Positions 1 to 8,842 of a stretch of DNA of 64,000 bases are shown one piece after another. Positions within the stretch are counted from its first letter, which is position 1, and each line of letters starts with the position of its first letter. Source of the DNA: Glycomyces sambucus (GTDB lineage Bacteria > Actinomycetota > Actinomycetes > Mycobacteriales > Micromonosporaceae); the NCBI RefSeq assembly GCF_900102815.1, contig NZ_FNGF01000002.1, positions 868,001-932,000 on the forward strand, written 5' to 3'. The notes beneath the pieces are model-generated. The model saw only the letters and a list, made by a program, of their open reading frames with translations. It searched no databases and was not told where the DNA came from. Made by a program: the position numbers and the translations under genes.

Positions 1-540
1 CCCGCCCCGCAGGTAGATCCAGTCGACGGCGGAGGGGTCGTCGCCGAAGGCCAGCGCCTCATTGAGGGTGTAGACATCGAAGTCGTTGTCGTAGTGGAAG
101 CCGTCGTGGTCCGGGCGGGTGGTGAGGCACTGCCCGAGCGGCTCCGCGCCGAGGGCGGCCAGGCCCGTGAACAGCGCCTGGTTGGCGGCGGCGGAGATCC
201 GGGCCTGCTCGTCCGACTGGCCCTCGGGGAGCGCGCAGTCGCCGTGGTCGAAGCGGTTCCACTGGTCGAGGAACGCGTCGTCCACCGTCTGCGTGGGGAG
301 GTCGCCGGGGACCGCGCTCCCCGCGGCGTCGGTGTCGTCGCCGAGCCCGAGCGGGATGCCCACGGCCGCACCGACCGCGAGCATCGCGGCGGCACCTCCG
401 GCGACGGCGGCACCGATCCGCCGTCGCCGCACCACACGGCGCCGGCCGGCCCTCAGGATCGTCATCGGGTCCACCCGGTCGGCGTCGACCGGCCCCGAGG
501 CGGCCCGCGCCAGCAGGCCCCTCACCTCGTCGTCGTTCAT
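1..540 (-). CDS. membrane protein, putative anti-sigma partner (C-terminus cut off)
   Basis: The reading frame opens at 540 and is still open at the window edge, so only 180 residues are visible. The N-terminal 35 or so residues are soluble and acidic, then Arg-rich, followed by one membrane segment at about residues 42-65 and an extracytoplasmic part. This is the layout of a single-pass regulator of an ECF sigma factor. The start codon overlaps the stop of the sigma-factor gene (ATGA, 537-540), which implies translational coupling. I see no recognised anti-sigma zinc-finger motif, so the role rests on context; a membrane protein of unknown function is the alternative. Confidence 0.7.
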   Translation of the reverse strand, partial: MNDDEVRGLLARAASGPVDADRVDPMTILRAGRRRVVRRRRIGAAVAGGAAAMLAVGAAVGIPLGLGDDTDAAGSAVPGDLPTQTVDDAFLDQWNRFDHGDCALPEGQSDEQARISAAANQALFTGLAALGAEPLGQCLTTRPDHDGFHYDNDFDVYTLNEALAFGDDPSAVDWIYLRGG

Positions 541-1049
541 CGCTTGCTCCCTTCGCCTGCGGGGCTTGAAGTCGCAAAGTGGTCGCGCAGCGTCCGCAGA
601 CCGCGCGCGGTGTTGCTCTTGACGGTGCCGGTGCTGCACCGCATGATCCGGGCCGTCTCCTCCACGGACCGGTCCTCCCAGAACCGCAGCACGAGGGTGG
701 CGCGCTGCTTCAGCGGCAGCCGGGCGAGGATCGCCGCCGCCTCCGCCTGGCCCTCCGCGGCGTCCGGCTCCTCCGCGTGGTCGGGGGGCGGGTCGGCGAA
801 GGCGCGCTCGCGGCGGAACCAGCCGCGGCGGGTCTGGTCGACCAGGACGTTCGCGAGGATGCGGCGCGTGTACGCGTCGACGGTCGCGCGGCGGGTCCGG
901 TTCCAGGCCCCGTACAGCTTGATCAGCGAGGTCTGGACGGCGTCCTCGGCGCGGTGCCAGTCGCCGCAGGTGAGGTACGCGGTGCGGAGCAGTGCGTCCC
1001 GGGTGTCCTGCACGTATTCGCAGAACTCGAGCTCTGATTGGGGGGTCAT
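537..1049 (-). CDS. SigE-family ECF RNA polymerase sigma factor
   Basis: A 170-residue ECF sigma factor. Region 2 spans about residues 15-80, with the typical ECF stretch TAYLTCGDWHRAEDAVQ and following ILANVLVDQTRR. Region 4 lies at about 105-160, with the helix-turn-helix SVEETARIMRCSTGTVKS contacting the -35 element. Length and sequence fit the small SigE-like sigma factors common in Streptomyces relatives. The ATG at 1049 was chosen because GAAAGG lies just upstream and the frame before it looks non-coding. It overlaps the downstream membrane-protein gene by 4 nt. The controlled signal cannot be read from the sequence. Confidence 0.9.
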   Translation of the reverse strand: MTPQSELEFCEYVQDTRDALLRTAYLTCGDWHRAEDAVQTSLIKLYGAWNRTRRATVDAYTRRILANVLVDQTRRGWFRRERAFADPPPDHAEEPDAAEGQAEAAAILARLPLKQRATLVLRFWEDRSVEETARIMRCSTGTVKSNTARGLRTLRDHFATSSPAGEGSKR

Positions 1050-1209
1050 CGATCGCCTTTCGTCTTCTCCGACGCCGTTTCTACGGAACGGGCGCGCGCC
1101 GAGGTTGCATCGGCGCCGGAATCGCGCGGCAGAGCGCACGGCCGGAGGGACGCCGCGGCAGCGGCCGGGGCGGTCGAGCGGCCTTCGCAGGGCCGCAGAG
1201 GAACTGGTC

Positions 1210-2409
1210 CTAGGCGGGCTCGGGGAGGCCGCCGCGGGCACTGCGGCGGAGCCAGAGGGCGATGCCGGCGAGGCCGAAGGCGGCGCTGAGGAGGAACGGC
1301 GCGTCGAGGCCGTAGACGCTCGCGACCAGGCCGCCCGCCAGCGCGCCGACGGCCTCGGTGCCGAGGACGACGGTGCGCGAGGCGGCGACGGTGCGGCCGA
1401 GGAGTTCGGGCGGGACCAGGCGGTGGCGCAGCGAGGTGACGGCGACGTTGAAGACGCCGAACGCGGCGCTGGTGACCAGGACGACAGCGACCGCGGACCA
1501 CAGGTCCGGTGCCGCCAGGAGCAGCATCGGCGTCAGACCGATGGCCGCGCCCGTCGCGATCAGGACCTTGACGTGGCGGCCGCCGCCGACCAGGCGGTCC
1601 GCGGTCCACGCCCCGGCGAGGCCGCCGCAGGCGCCGACGGCGAGCAGGACGCCGAAGCCGCTGGCGCCCAGACCGAGTCGCTGCCCGGCGAACAGCACGA
1701 ACGTCGCGAACCAGGCGGCGTCGGCGAACGCGACGAGCGCCGAGGTGGCGACGATCCTGCGCAGCGTGCGGTGGCGCCAGAGCCAGACCAGTCCGTCGGC
1801 GGCCCTGACGGCGCGCGCGGTCGTCGCCGCGGCGGGCCTGGTGAGGAGGACTGCGGGGATCGTGGTGAGGAGCAGGACCCCGATCGCCAGCGCGCCGCTG
1901 TTGACCGCGAACGGGAGGACCGCGCCGAGGCCGAACAGGGCGCCGCCGATGAGCGGCCCGGCGAACTCGTTGCCCACGACCTCGCCGGACACCATGCGGC
2001 TGTTCGCCCGCTCGATCAGCGCCGCGGGCACGAGCCGGGGCACGACGGTCTGCGCGACGGTGTCGCGGACGGTCTCGCCGACGCCGAGCGCGAAGGCCGC
2101 CGCCACGACGACCGCGATCTGGGCATGGCCGGTCAAGAGGGTCGCCACGAGGGCGGCGAGCACGCCGATGCGCGTCAGGTCGGTGGCGAGCAGGAGCGTC
2201 CGGGCGTGGTGCCGGTCGGCGAGGACGCCCGCCCAGACGCCGGTGAGCAGCCACGGGAGCACCGCGGCGGCGCCGACGGCGGCCACGGTGAACGGGTCCT
2301 GCGACAGCGACGCGGCCAGCAGGGGGAACGCGGCGATGCGGATCCCGTCGCCGATGTTCGCCAGCACCATCGCGGTCCAGAACCGCCAGAACGAGCCGTC
2401 GAGTCGCAT
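1210..2409 (-). CDS. MFS transporter (EntS-like exporter family)
   Basis: A 399-residue major facilitator with about 12 predicted membrane segments. The N-terminus (LDGSFWRFWTAMVLANIGDG) and the LADRHHARTLLLATDLTR loop after helix 2 match the MFS_3 family of small-molecule and siderophore exporters. The ATG at 2409 precedes the first membrane helix directly; upstream sequence in frame reads as the antisense of the neighbouring hydrolase. The gene ends 161 nt from the sigma factor start on the same strand and 28 nt after the hydrolase stop, so it may be co-transcribed with the hydrolase. The substrate is unknown. Confidence 0.88.
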   Translation of the reverse strand: MRLDGSFWRFWTAMVLANIGDGIRIAAFPLLAASLSQDPFTVAAVGAAAVLPWLLTGVWAGVLADRHHARTLLLATDLTRIGVLAALVATLLTGHAQIAVVVAAAFALGVGETVRDTVAQTVVPRLVPAALIERANSRMVSGEVVGNEFAGPLIGGALFGLGAVLPFAVNSGALAIGVLLLTTIPAVLLTRPAAATTARAVRAADGLVWLWRHRTLRRIVATSALVAFADAAWFATFVLFAGQRLGLGASGFGVLLAVGACGGLAGAWTADRLVGGGRHVKVLIATGAAIGLTPMLLLAAPDLWSAVAVVLVTSAAFGVFNVAVTSLRHRLVPPELLGRTVAASRTVVLGTEAVGALAGGLVASVYGLDAPFLLSAAFGLAGIALWLRRSARGGLPEPA

Positions 2410-2437
2410 GCGCCGAGGATAGTTCGGGTGCGGCCGG

Positions 2438-3262
2438 TCAGCTCCGGTCGGCCTCCTCGACGCGGTCGAGCCATTCGTCCAGGAGCGCGTCGAGCAGCAC
2501 CGGCTGCTCGATCTGGAGGTTGTGCCCGGCCCGGTCGAGCACCGCGAAGGTCGCGCGCGGGTAGTGCTCCAGCAGTGCGTACACATCGGCGTATCCGGTG
2601 TTGTCGTCCTGGCGGCCGGTCACGATCAGGGTGGGCCGCGTGAAGGGCGCGCCGGATTCGGGGGCGTTGGTCAGCTCGTAGCGCCGCGCGACCCGCACCA
2701 GCCCTTCGTCGTCGGCCAGTGCGAGGCCGGGGGCGATCTCCTTGCGGAAGCGGTGGAACGTCTCCGGGGACTGCACGACCGCGAGGTCGCCGTAGGAGGC
2801 GGCGTCGGCCGGGGGCAGGCCGGCCATGAACTCGGGGTCGGGCGCGATCACGGTGTGGGGCGGGAGGGTCCGCTTCGAGCGGCGGGCCTCGGTCCCGATG
2901 GGGCACACCAGCCCGAGGCCGAGCACCTGCTCGTGGCGGGAGTTCGCGACGGCGCGGGCGAGGTAGCCGCCGTAGGACTCGCCGACGACGATGAAGGGCG
3001 CGTCGCCGACCATGTGGTCCACGAAGCCCTGGACGGCGCCGAGCATGTCGTCGGTGCCCTGGTACTTCTCGGTGATCTCCGTCTGCCCCATGCCGGGGAG
3101 GTCCGGGTACAGCCGCCGGTACGAGCGCCCTTCAGGGCGCGCCGCCGCCCGCCGGGTGAAGAACGGCTCCAGGAAGCCGGTCATGAGCCGGTGGTCGGGC
3201 GTCCAGCCGTGGATCGCGAGGACGGGGACGCCGGTCCCGTGCGTGACGAAGTGCATTGGCAT
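2438..3262 (-). CDS. alpha/beta hydrolase
   Basis: A 274-residue single-domain hydrolase. The oxyanion motif HGW is at residues 18-20, the nucleophile elbow GESYGG at 94-99 (Ser96), a likely acid at Asp219/Asp220 in VTGRQDD, and His247 in RAGHNLQ. The frame is open further upstream to the palindrome at 3341-3358, but starting at the ATG at 3262 gives the usual short N-terminus. It is divergent from the TetR gene, with the operator-like palindrome between them, so it is probably repressed by that TetR protein. The substrate cannot be deduced; esterase, haloalkane dehalogenase-like and lipase-like activities are all possible. Confidence 0.85.
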   Translation of the reverse strand: MPMHFVTHGTGVPVLAIHGWTPDHRLMTGFLEPFFTRRAAARPEGRSYRRLYPDLPGMGQTEITEKYQGTDDMLGAVQGFVDHMVGDAPFIVVGESYGGYLARAVANSRHEQVLGLGLVCPIGTEARRSKRTLPPHTVIAPDPEFMAGLPPADAASYGDLAVVQSPETFHRFRKEIAPGLALADDEGLVRVARRYELTNAPESGAPFTRPTLIVTGRQDDNTGYADVYALLEHYPRATFAVLDRAGHNLQIEQPVLLDALLDEWLDRVEEADRS

Positions 3263-3340
3263 GCCCGCAACGATATGAGCCGTCTTCAACTCCACCGCGG
3301 GGGCCGGGCGCTTGCGGTCCGCGTCCCGCAGGGCTATGGT

Positions 3341-3358
3341 TTTGACCATGCGGTCAAA
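3341..3358. promoter_or_regulatory. palindromic operator of the TetR regulator
   Basis: The sequence TTTGACCATGCGGTCAAA has perfect 7-bp arms around a 4-bp centre. It lies between the divergent hydrolase and TetR genes, 79 bp upstream of the hydrolase start. One candidate TetR start codon (3348) sits in its centre. TetR proteins usually bind such a site in their own promoter, so autoregulation plus control of the hydrolase is inferred. Confidence 0.65.
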
Positions 3359-4043
3359 TTCTTGGACGGATGGTCAGCGCCAGTCGGCGATGACGGTCAC
3401 CGAGGCGGCCCGGCGGGCCCAGATCCTCGCGCACACCATCGACGTGGTCGCCGAGCTCGGCTACGCGGGCGCGTCCCTCAACCGCATCGCCGCGCACGCG
3501 GGGATCTCCAAGGGCCTGATCTCCTACCACTTCGCGGGCAAGGCCGACCTCCTCGAAGCCCTCGTCCACGACGTCTTCGCCCGCGGCGGCGAGTACGTCA
3601 TGGAACGCCACGGCCACGTCTTCGGCCCCGACGGCACCGCGGGCGCCGCGCTCCGCGCCTACCTCGAAGGCAACCTCGCCTTCATCGCCGAGCACCCGCG
3701 CGATGTCGGCGCCGTCGTCGAGATCGCCCGCAACCACCGCGGCGCCGACGGAGCCCTGGTCTTCGGCGCGGCGTGGGAGGAGACCCTGCTCGACCTCCTC
3801 GCGCAGATCTTCACCGCGGGCCAGGAGGCCGGCGAGTTCCGGGCCTTCGACCCGCGCGTCATGGCGATCGCGGTCCGCCGCGTCATCGACGGCTTCACCT
3901 TCCAGGTCATGGCCGACCCCGACCTCGACACCCGGTCCTTCACGACCGAGGTCACCGCCCTCTTCGACCACGCCACACGACACCCGGGCGCGGAGAGGCT
4001 CGAAACCGACACCACCACCGCACAGGAGACGGAACCCTCATGA
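3348..4043 (+). CDS. TetR/AcrR family transcriptional regulator
   Basis: A TetR repressor of 231 residues from the ATG at 3348, or 217 from the ATG at 3390. The DNA-binding helix-turn-helix is SLNRIAAHAGISKGLISYHF (residues 43-62 of the longer form); the rest is a ligand-binding helical domain. Neither start has a clear ribosome binding site, so a leaderless message is possible. The palindrome at 3341-3358 would overlap the longer start and lie upstream of the shorter one. The last codon overlaps the acyltransferase start (ATGA, 4040-4043), so the two are coupled. The ligand is unknown. Confidence 0.88.
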   Translation: MRSNSWTDGQRQSAMTVTEAARRAQILAHTIDVVAELGYAGASLNRIAAHAGISKGLISYHFAGKADLLEALVHDVFARGGEYVMERHGHVFGPDGTAGAALRAYLEGNLAFIAEHPRDVGAVVEIARNHRGADGALVFGAAWEETLLDLLAQIFTAGQEAGEFRAFDPRVMAIAVRRVIDGFTFQVMADPDLDTRSFTTEVTALFDHATRHPGAERLETDTTTAQETEPS

Positions 4044-5173
4044 CCACCGCGACCGCACCGCCCCTCGCACCGGCGACCGGGCGGCTCCACCACCTCGACA
4101 ACCTCCGGGTCTACCTCACGTTCTTGGTCGTCGCCCACCACGTGGCGCTCGGCTACGGGAACCTCGGGATCTGGCCCAACTGGGAGGAACCCGAGAACGC
4201 GGCCGGAGCACTGCCGCTCGACGTGTTCGTGCTCTTCAATCAGGCGTACACGATGGGCCTGTTCTTCCTGCTCTCCGGGGCGTTCGCTCCCCCGGCGCTC
4301 GACCGCCGCGGCCCCGGCCCCTACGCCCGCGAGCGCCTGCGCCGCCTCGGGATCCCGTTCCTGGCGTTCCTGATCCTGCTGCGCCCCTTGTACACCCTGC
4401 CCGAATACCTCGGACGGCCTGCGGACGAACGCGGCCCTTACTGGCAGTACTACCTCACCGAGTCCAACATCGGTCCGATGTGGTTCGTCGAGGTCCTGCT
4501 CGTCTTCTCGCTCCTGTACGCCTGGTTCAGGGCGGTGCGCCCCGCGCCGGAGCCCGCACCGCCGCAGTCGCTGCGCCCGTGGCACTTCGCGGCGTTCGCG
4601 GTCGCGCTGGCGCTGGTGTCATGGGTGTGGCGCATGGCCGTCCCGGTGGGCCAGTTCGTGCCCGTGCTCGGCCTGCCGAGCGCGGCGTACCTGCCCCAGT
4701 ACGTCGCCGTGTTCTGCCTCGGGGCCTTGGCGTTCCGGCGCGGGTGGCTCGCGAACCTGCCCCGGAGGGCGGGCCTGCTCGGGGTCGGGCTGATCCTCGC
4801 CTCACTGCTCGCCATGGCCTTCAGCGGCTACGCGGCCCTCGATCTGGAGGACCCGCCGCCGGCCGTGAGCACCGCGCACCTCGGCTTCGCCCTGTGGGAC
4901 TCACTGTTCGCCGTGGGCGCGATCCTGATCCTGCTGCGCGGCTTCGAGCGCTTCGCCAACGGCTCAGGGCCACTCGCGCGGTTCCTCTCCGCGAACGCCT
5001 ACGGCGTCTACCTCGTCCACGCCCCGGTCATCGTCGGCGCGGTCGCACTCCTCGCCCCGGTCGCGGCGCCGCCGGTCGTGAAGTTCCTGCTCGCGTTCGC
5101 GGTCGCCGCCCCGGTGAGCTGGGCCGCGACGGCCGCCTTGCGCCGCATCCCCGCCGTGCGGTCGGTGCTCTGA
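4040..5173 (+). CDS. acyltransferase 3 family membrane protein
   Basis: A 377-residue polytopic protein with about ten hydrophobic segments. The N-terminus LDNLRVYLTFLVVAHHVALG carries the conserved Arg23 and His33/His34 of the acyltransferase-3 (OafA/OpgC-like) family, which moves acyl groups to sugars or small molecules at the membrane. FLLSGAFAP follows in the second helix region, also typical. Translation is coupled to the TetR gene through a 4-nt overlap, so it is probably part of the regulon of that repressor. The acceptor is not predictable. Confidence 0.88.
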   Translation: MTTATAPPLAPATGRLHHLDNLRVYLTFLVVAHHVALGYGNLGIWPNWEEPENAAGALPLDVFVLFNQAYTMGLFFLLSGAFAPPALDRRGPGPYARERLRRLGIPFLAFLILLRPLYTLPEYLGRPADERGPYWQYYLTESNIGPMWFVEVLLVFSLLYAWFRAVRPAPEPAPPQSLRPWHFAAFAVALALVSWVWRMAVPVGQFVPVLGLPSAAYLPQYVAVFCLGALAFRRGWLANLPRRAGLLGVGLILASLLAMAFSGYAALDLEDPPPAVSTAHLGFALWDSLFAVGAILILLRGFERFANGSGPLARFLSANAYGVYLVHAPVIVGAVALLAPVAAPPVVKFLLAFAVAAPVSWAATAALRRIPAVRSVL

Positions 5174-5202
5174 CTCCGGTGCAAGGGACGCGCGGTGCGT
5201 CG

Positions 5203-7185
5203 TCATTCGCGTTCGGCGAGATCGGTGCTGACGCGTGCCAGCACCGGCCGCACCGCACGGTCGGCGGCGAGGACGGCGGCCGCGGCGAGGGCGAGCAGTC
5301 CGGTGAGGACGCCCAGCGTGGCCGGGTTGAGCAGGTCGACCGAGCCGAGGGTCGTGCCGCCCGCGAGTCCCGCGGCGACGGCGATGCCGCCGAGGAGCGC
5401 GGTCGGCAAGAGCATCTCGCGGCGCTGCGCGGCGAGCAGCACGCGCTGCGGCGTGCCGGCGAGGTGGAGGCCCAGGAGCGTGTCGCGTTGCGCCAGGACG
5501 CGCGCGATCGCGCCGATGACCATGGCCGCCAGTCCGACGAGCGCGGCGATCGGCATGATCAGGAACCCGATGACGATGCCGTCCTGGAGCAGCCACATGG
5601 TCGGCAGGTCGTCGGAGAGCCGCAGTTCGGGACCGGCGAGGCCGCTCGCGGCGAGGACGGTGCGCGCGCGGTCCATGTCCGCGCCCGGGTCGTCGACGGT
5701 GACGGCGAGCGTGGCCCAATCGGCGGCGTCGAGCCAGGTCGGCGGCGCGGTCGCAGCGACCGTCGCCGGCACGCCCGCGGCGTCCAGGGCGGTGGCGGCT
5801 TCGCTTGCGGCCGTGTCGATGCCGGCGGCGGTGACCACGGCGTCGATGCGCTCGGTCCCGGCCTCGTAGGCGTCGGCGTTGCCGATCCCGGCCGCGAGCC
5901 CGGCGGCGACGAACCCGCTGATGAACCCCGCCAGCGCGAGTCCGCCGACCGCGCGCCAGGCGCTGTGGGGGTCGTCGGAGAGGCGACGCCCGGCCAGGAA
6001 GCCCTGCGGGGACCGCGCGGTGCGCGCAAGCAGCCGTCCCAGGTTGAAGATCAGCCACGGACCGACGGCGAGCAGGCCCCAGCCGAGCACGACCACGACG
6101 GTGAAGGCGATCGTCACGAACGGGTTGGAGCTGCGCAGCCAGAACAGGGTAACCGCGGCGGCGATGAACACCAGGCTCCACCAGCGCGGCCGGGTCCGGC
6201 CCAGGCGGGAGCGGCGGTAGGTCCCGAGCGGATCGCGCACGGCCGGAAGGAGTCCGGAGATCGCACCGACGATGAGTACGGCGACGATGGCGGCCGCCAC
6301 CGCGAGGGTGAGCCAGGGGTCGGGCCGGAGGTCGGCCTGGAACCACGTGCCGCCCTTGATGGTCGCCTGCGTAGCGAGGGGCAGCAGGACCTGGTGGAGT
6401 GCGGCGCCGAGGAGGACGCCCGCTCCGGCGAGGACGGCGAGTTCGACGGCGGCCAGGCGCGCGACCTGCGCGGTGCTCGCGCCGAGGAGGCGGAGGGTGG
6501 CGGTGCGGCGCTGCCGCCGGGCCGCGGTCAGGCGGGCGGCGAGCCCGCCCAGGCCGACGAGCGGCAGCGCGGTCAGGACCGCCACGAGGAGGGCGATGTC
6601 GCGGTAGGTGGTCTGGTAGAGGTCCGGGGTGGTCGACCAGTGGTCGATCGCGACGGGGCTCAGGGAGGCCGCGTCGTTCCACTGGTGGGACGGCCGCTCG
6701 GCGGTCATGGCGGGATCGTCCGGGGCGCGGCCGACCACGGCGAAGAGCTCGTCGGGGCTCTCCAGGAGCGCGGCGTCGATCTCGGCCGCGATCTCGCCGG
6801 GGAAGCGCTGGGCGAGGTGGTCCGCGGGCAGCTCGTCGGTGAGGGAGGCGAGGGCGGGCGAGACCCAGACCTCGCCGGGGTCGGGGAAGTCGCCCATGTG
6901 CGGGACGTCCGGCGGGCCGGCGGTGAGCGCCGCGAGTTCGATGACGGTGATCGGGCGCTCGCCGATGTAGTCGAGGTGTCCGGCCTGGAGCACGGTCGCC
7001 TCGCCCGCGGCGGGTTCGGGGGTGCGCCAGGCGGTGCGGTCGGCCCGGTGGTCGAGGCCCTGCTGGAGGCCCAGGAGCAGGAGCAGGACGAGGGTGATGA
7101 CGGCGCCCGCGGCGACGGGCAGGGCGATCTCCAGCCGCGCGGCGGTGCCGCCGCCGCGCAGCAACCGGAGCCAGAGCCCGCGCAT
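5203..7185 (-). CDS. FtsX-like ABC transporter permease
   Basis: A 660-residue permease. One membrane segment is near the N-terminus (about 22-41), followed by a large extracytoplasmic domain to about residue 190, then two clusters of three to four membrane helices (about 190-310 and 540-640), the second with MPIAALVGLAAMVIGAIARV. This is the FtsX/MacB-type layout used for mechanotransmission or lipid and peptide efflux. The start overlaps the stop of the ATPase gene by one base, so the two are translated together. It is controlled, by inference, by the TetR protein at 7984-8658. Confidence 0.88.
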   Translation of the reverse strand: MRGLWLRLLRGGGTAARLEIALPVAAGAVITLVLLLLLGLQQGLDHRADRTAWRTPEPAAGEATVLQAGHLDYIGERPITVIELAALTAGPPDVPHMGDFPDPGEVWVSPALASLTDELPADHLAQRFPGEIAAEIDAALLESPDELFAVVGRAPDDPAMTAERPSHQWNDAASLSPVAIDHWSTTPDLYQTTYRDIALLVAVLTALPLVGLGGLAARLTAARRQRRTATLRLLGASTAQVARLAAVELAVLAGAGVLLGAALHQVLLPLATQATIKGGTWFQADLRPDPWLTLAVAAAIVAVLIVGAISGLLPAVRDPLGTYRRSRLGRTRPRWWSLVFIAAAVTLFWLRSSNPFVTIAFTVVVVLGWGLLAVGPWLIFNLGRLLARTARSPQGFLAGRRLSDDPHSAWRAVGGLALAGFISGFVAAGLAAGIGNADAYEAGTERIDAVVTAAGIDTAASEAATALDAAGVPATVAATAPPTWLDAADWATLAVTVDDPGADMDRARTVLAASGLAGPELRLSDDLPTMWLLQDGIVIGFLIMPIAALVGLAAMVIGAIARVLAQRDTLLGLHLAGTPQRVLLAAQRREMLLPTALLGGIAVAAGLAGGTTLGSVDLLNPATLGVLTGLLALAAAAVLAADRAVRPVLARVSTDLAERE

Positions 7186-7949
7186 CAGGACCGCTCCAGG
7201 GCGCTCGTGCGGCCGTCGGCGACGGCCACGGTCCGGTCGCAGCGCCGCGCGATCCGCTCATCGTGGGTGACGACGACGAGCGCCGCGCCGCGTTCGACCG
7301 CGGAGGCGAGCAGCAGGGACATGACCTCGTCGCCGGTCTCGGTGTCGAGGGCGCCGGTGGGTTCGTCGGCGAAGACGACCGCGGGTTCGGTCGCCAGGGC
7401 GCGGGCGATGCCGACGCGCTGCGCCTGGCCGCCTGAGAGCGCGCCGGGGCGGCGCCGCTCCAGGCCGTCGAGACCGAGCGCGGGGAAGAGGGTCGAAGCG
7501 CGGGTGATCGCGGTGCGCCGGTCGGTGCCGGCGAGCATGAGCGGCAGGGCGACGTTCTCGGCGGCCGAGAGCTCGGGCAGGAGGCCGGGGAACTGGAAGA
7601 CGAATCCGAACTCGGTGCGCCGCAGCTCGGCGCGCCGACCGTCGGAGCGGGTGTCGACGCGCTCGCCGCGGTAGGTCACGGTGCCGGCGTCGGGTGTCAT
7701 GACGCCGGACAGGCAGTAGAGCAGGGTCGACTTGCCCGAGCCGCTGGGGCCCATAACCGCGACGGTCTCACCGCCGTGGACGTCGAGCGCGGCGTCGTGG
7801 AGGACGGTGGTGTCGCCGTAACGCTTCACGAGGCCGGCGGCGGTGAGCACCGGGGAGCCGCTGCGGGCCTTGCGGTCCGGGGCCCCTCGCTGCGGGCGCC
7901 CGGACGAAGGCGGCGGGCTGGATTCGCGCACGTCAGATCCTTTCATCAT
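7185..7949 (-). CDS. ABC transporter ATP-binding protein (LolD/MacB type)
   Basis: A 254-residue ATPase with all nucleotide-binding motifs: Walker A GPSGSGKST (67-75), Q-loop Gln119, signature LSGGQAQR (171-178), Walker B VVFADEP (191-197) and H-loop His229. The DEPTGALDTETG stretch marks the LolD/MacB family that pairs with FtsX-type permeases. ATG codons at 7949 and 7946 are adjacent. A -10-like TAAAAT ends only about 9 nt upstream of 7949, so a leaderless or nearly leaderless start is likely. The start region lies inside the large inverted repeat at 7943-7979. Confidence 0.9.
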   Translation of the reverse strand: MMKGSDVRESSPPPSSGRPQRGAPDRKARSGSPVLTAAGLVKRYGDTTVLHDAALDVHGGETVAVMGPSGSGKSTLLYCLSGVMTPDAGTVTYRGERVDTRSDGRRAELRRTEFGFVFQFPGLLPELSAAENVALPLMLAGTDRRTAITRASTLFPALGLDGLERRRPGALSGGQAQRVGIARALATEPAVVFADEPTGALDTETGDEVMSLLLASAVERGAALVVVTHDERIARRCDRTVAVADGRTSALERS

Positions 7950-7979
7950 TCCTGATGATTTTACCATCAGAATTGATGA
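7943..7979. promoter_or_regulatory. large inverted-repeat operator over the ABC promoter and start codon
   Basis: Arms TCATCATTCCTGATG and CATCAGAATTGATGA are 15 bp with 13 matching positions around ATTTTAC. Read on the minus strand the centre gives TAAAAT, a good -10 element. The site lies between the TetR stop (7984) and the ABC ATPase start (7949), so a bound repressor would block both polymerase and initiation. Confidence 0.65.
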
Positions 7980-7983
7980 TAAG

Positions 7984-8658
7984 TTATGCGCCATGACCCC
8001 CGACATCCTTCGGGGCCGGACCGGCCAGGCGCCGCACGAGCCGGCGCAGCTGCTCGGCGAACCGCTCGGCGAACGCCGGGTCGTCGGGGTCCAGGCCGGT
8101 GGACCGGCGCACGACCTGCGGGATCGCCACCGGCGCCAGCGCCGCGCCCATGAGGGCGACCAGGACCATCCCCGCATCGAACTCCTCCCCCAGTTCGCCC
8201 TCGCCTTGGCGGCGGCGCAAGTCGGCGGTGGCCGGGTCCTCGTCGTCGCCGCCGGTGCCGTCGAAGTCCTCGTCCGAGCCGGTCAGGCTCTCCCACAGCA
8301 GAAGCCGGCTGTGGCGAGGGTCGGCGAGGATCGCCTCCAGGTGGGCGGCGGCCATGTCGGGCAGCGGCAGGCTCGGCGGGGCCATGTCCGACTCCTCGTC
8401 GATCCACTGCTCCCCCAGGGCCCGGTACAGGCCGCGCTTGCCGCCGAAGTAGTAGGTGATGAGCTGCCGGTTGACACCGGCGCGGTCGGCGATGTCGGTG
8501 ACGCGGGCGCCGGCGTAGCCCTTGGCCGCGAACTCGTCCAGCGCCGCCGCGAGCAGCCGCGCCCGCGACCGGTCCGGATCCCGCACCCGCGCTTCGGGAC
8601 TCGGGCTCCGCTGGGAGCCGGCACGGGCGCGCTGGTCGCCGGACGACGCATCGGACAT
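7984..8658 (-). CDS. TetR/AcrR family transcriptional regulator
   Basis: A 224-residue TetR protein. After a polar N-terminal tail, the DNA-binding part contains ARLLAAALDEFAAKGYAGA and the helix-turn-helix VTDIADRAGVNRQLITYYFG. GAGAGGGG lies 9 nt upstream of the ATG at 8658. It is followed on the same strand by the ABC ATPase and FtsX permease, separated by the large inverted repeat, so it probably represses that pair. The middle of the protein is unusually acidic (residues near EDFDGTGGDDEDP). Confidence 0.88.
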   Translation of the reverse strand: MSDASSGDQRARAGSQRSPSPEARVRDPDRSRARLLAAALDEFAAKGYAGARVTDIADRAGVNRQLITYYFGGKRGLYRALGEQWIDEESDMAPPSLPLPDMAAAHLEAILADPRHSRLLLWESLTGSDEDFDGTGGDDEDPATADLRRRQGEGELGEEFDAGMVLVALMGAALAPVAIPQVVRRSTGLDPDDPAFAERFAEQLRRLVRRLAGPAPKDVGGHGA

Positions 8659-8842
8659 GGCGGGCAACCCCTCTCATTCAGGGTCATCGAGTTCTCATCA
8701 GCCTCGAAAACTCTACGCGCATCCCTGGTCATCGCCCGACCACACTGCCCGACCGCACCGCTCGCGACATCCCGGTGCCGCGCTCCCGCCTCCGCACGGC
8801 CCCGGCCGGGCGGCACCTTCGATCGATCAGGAGGAACCTCTC

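Noticed and set aside
94-2643. Long plus-strand open frame opposite the sigma factor and MFS genes
   Set aside because: It is rich in Arg, Gly and Ala, has no domain, and lies antisense to genes with clear motifs. GC-rich DNA commonly keeps the opposite frames open.
3703-7674. 1323-codon plus-strand open frame
   Set aside because: It runs over the acyltransferase in another frame and antisense to the FtsX permease. The translation is low complexity.
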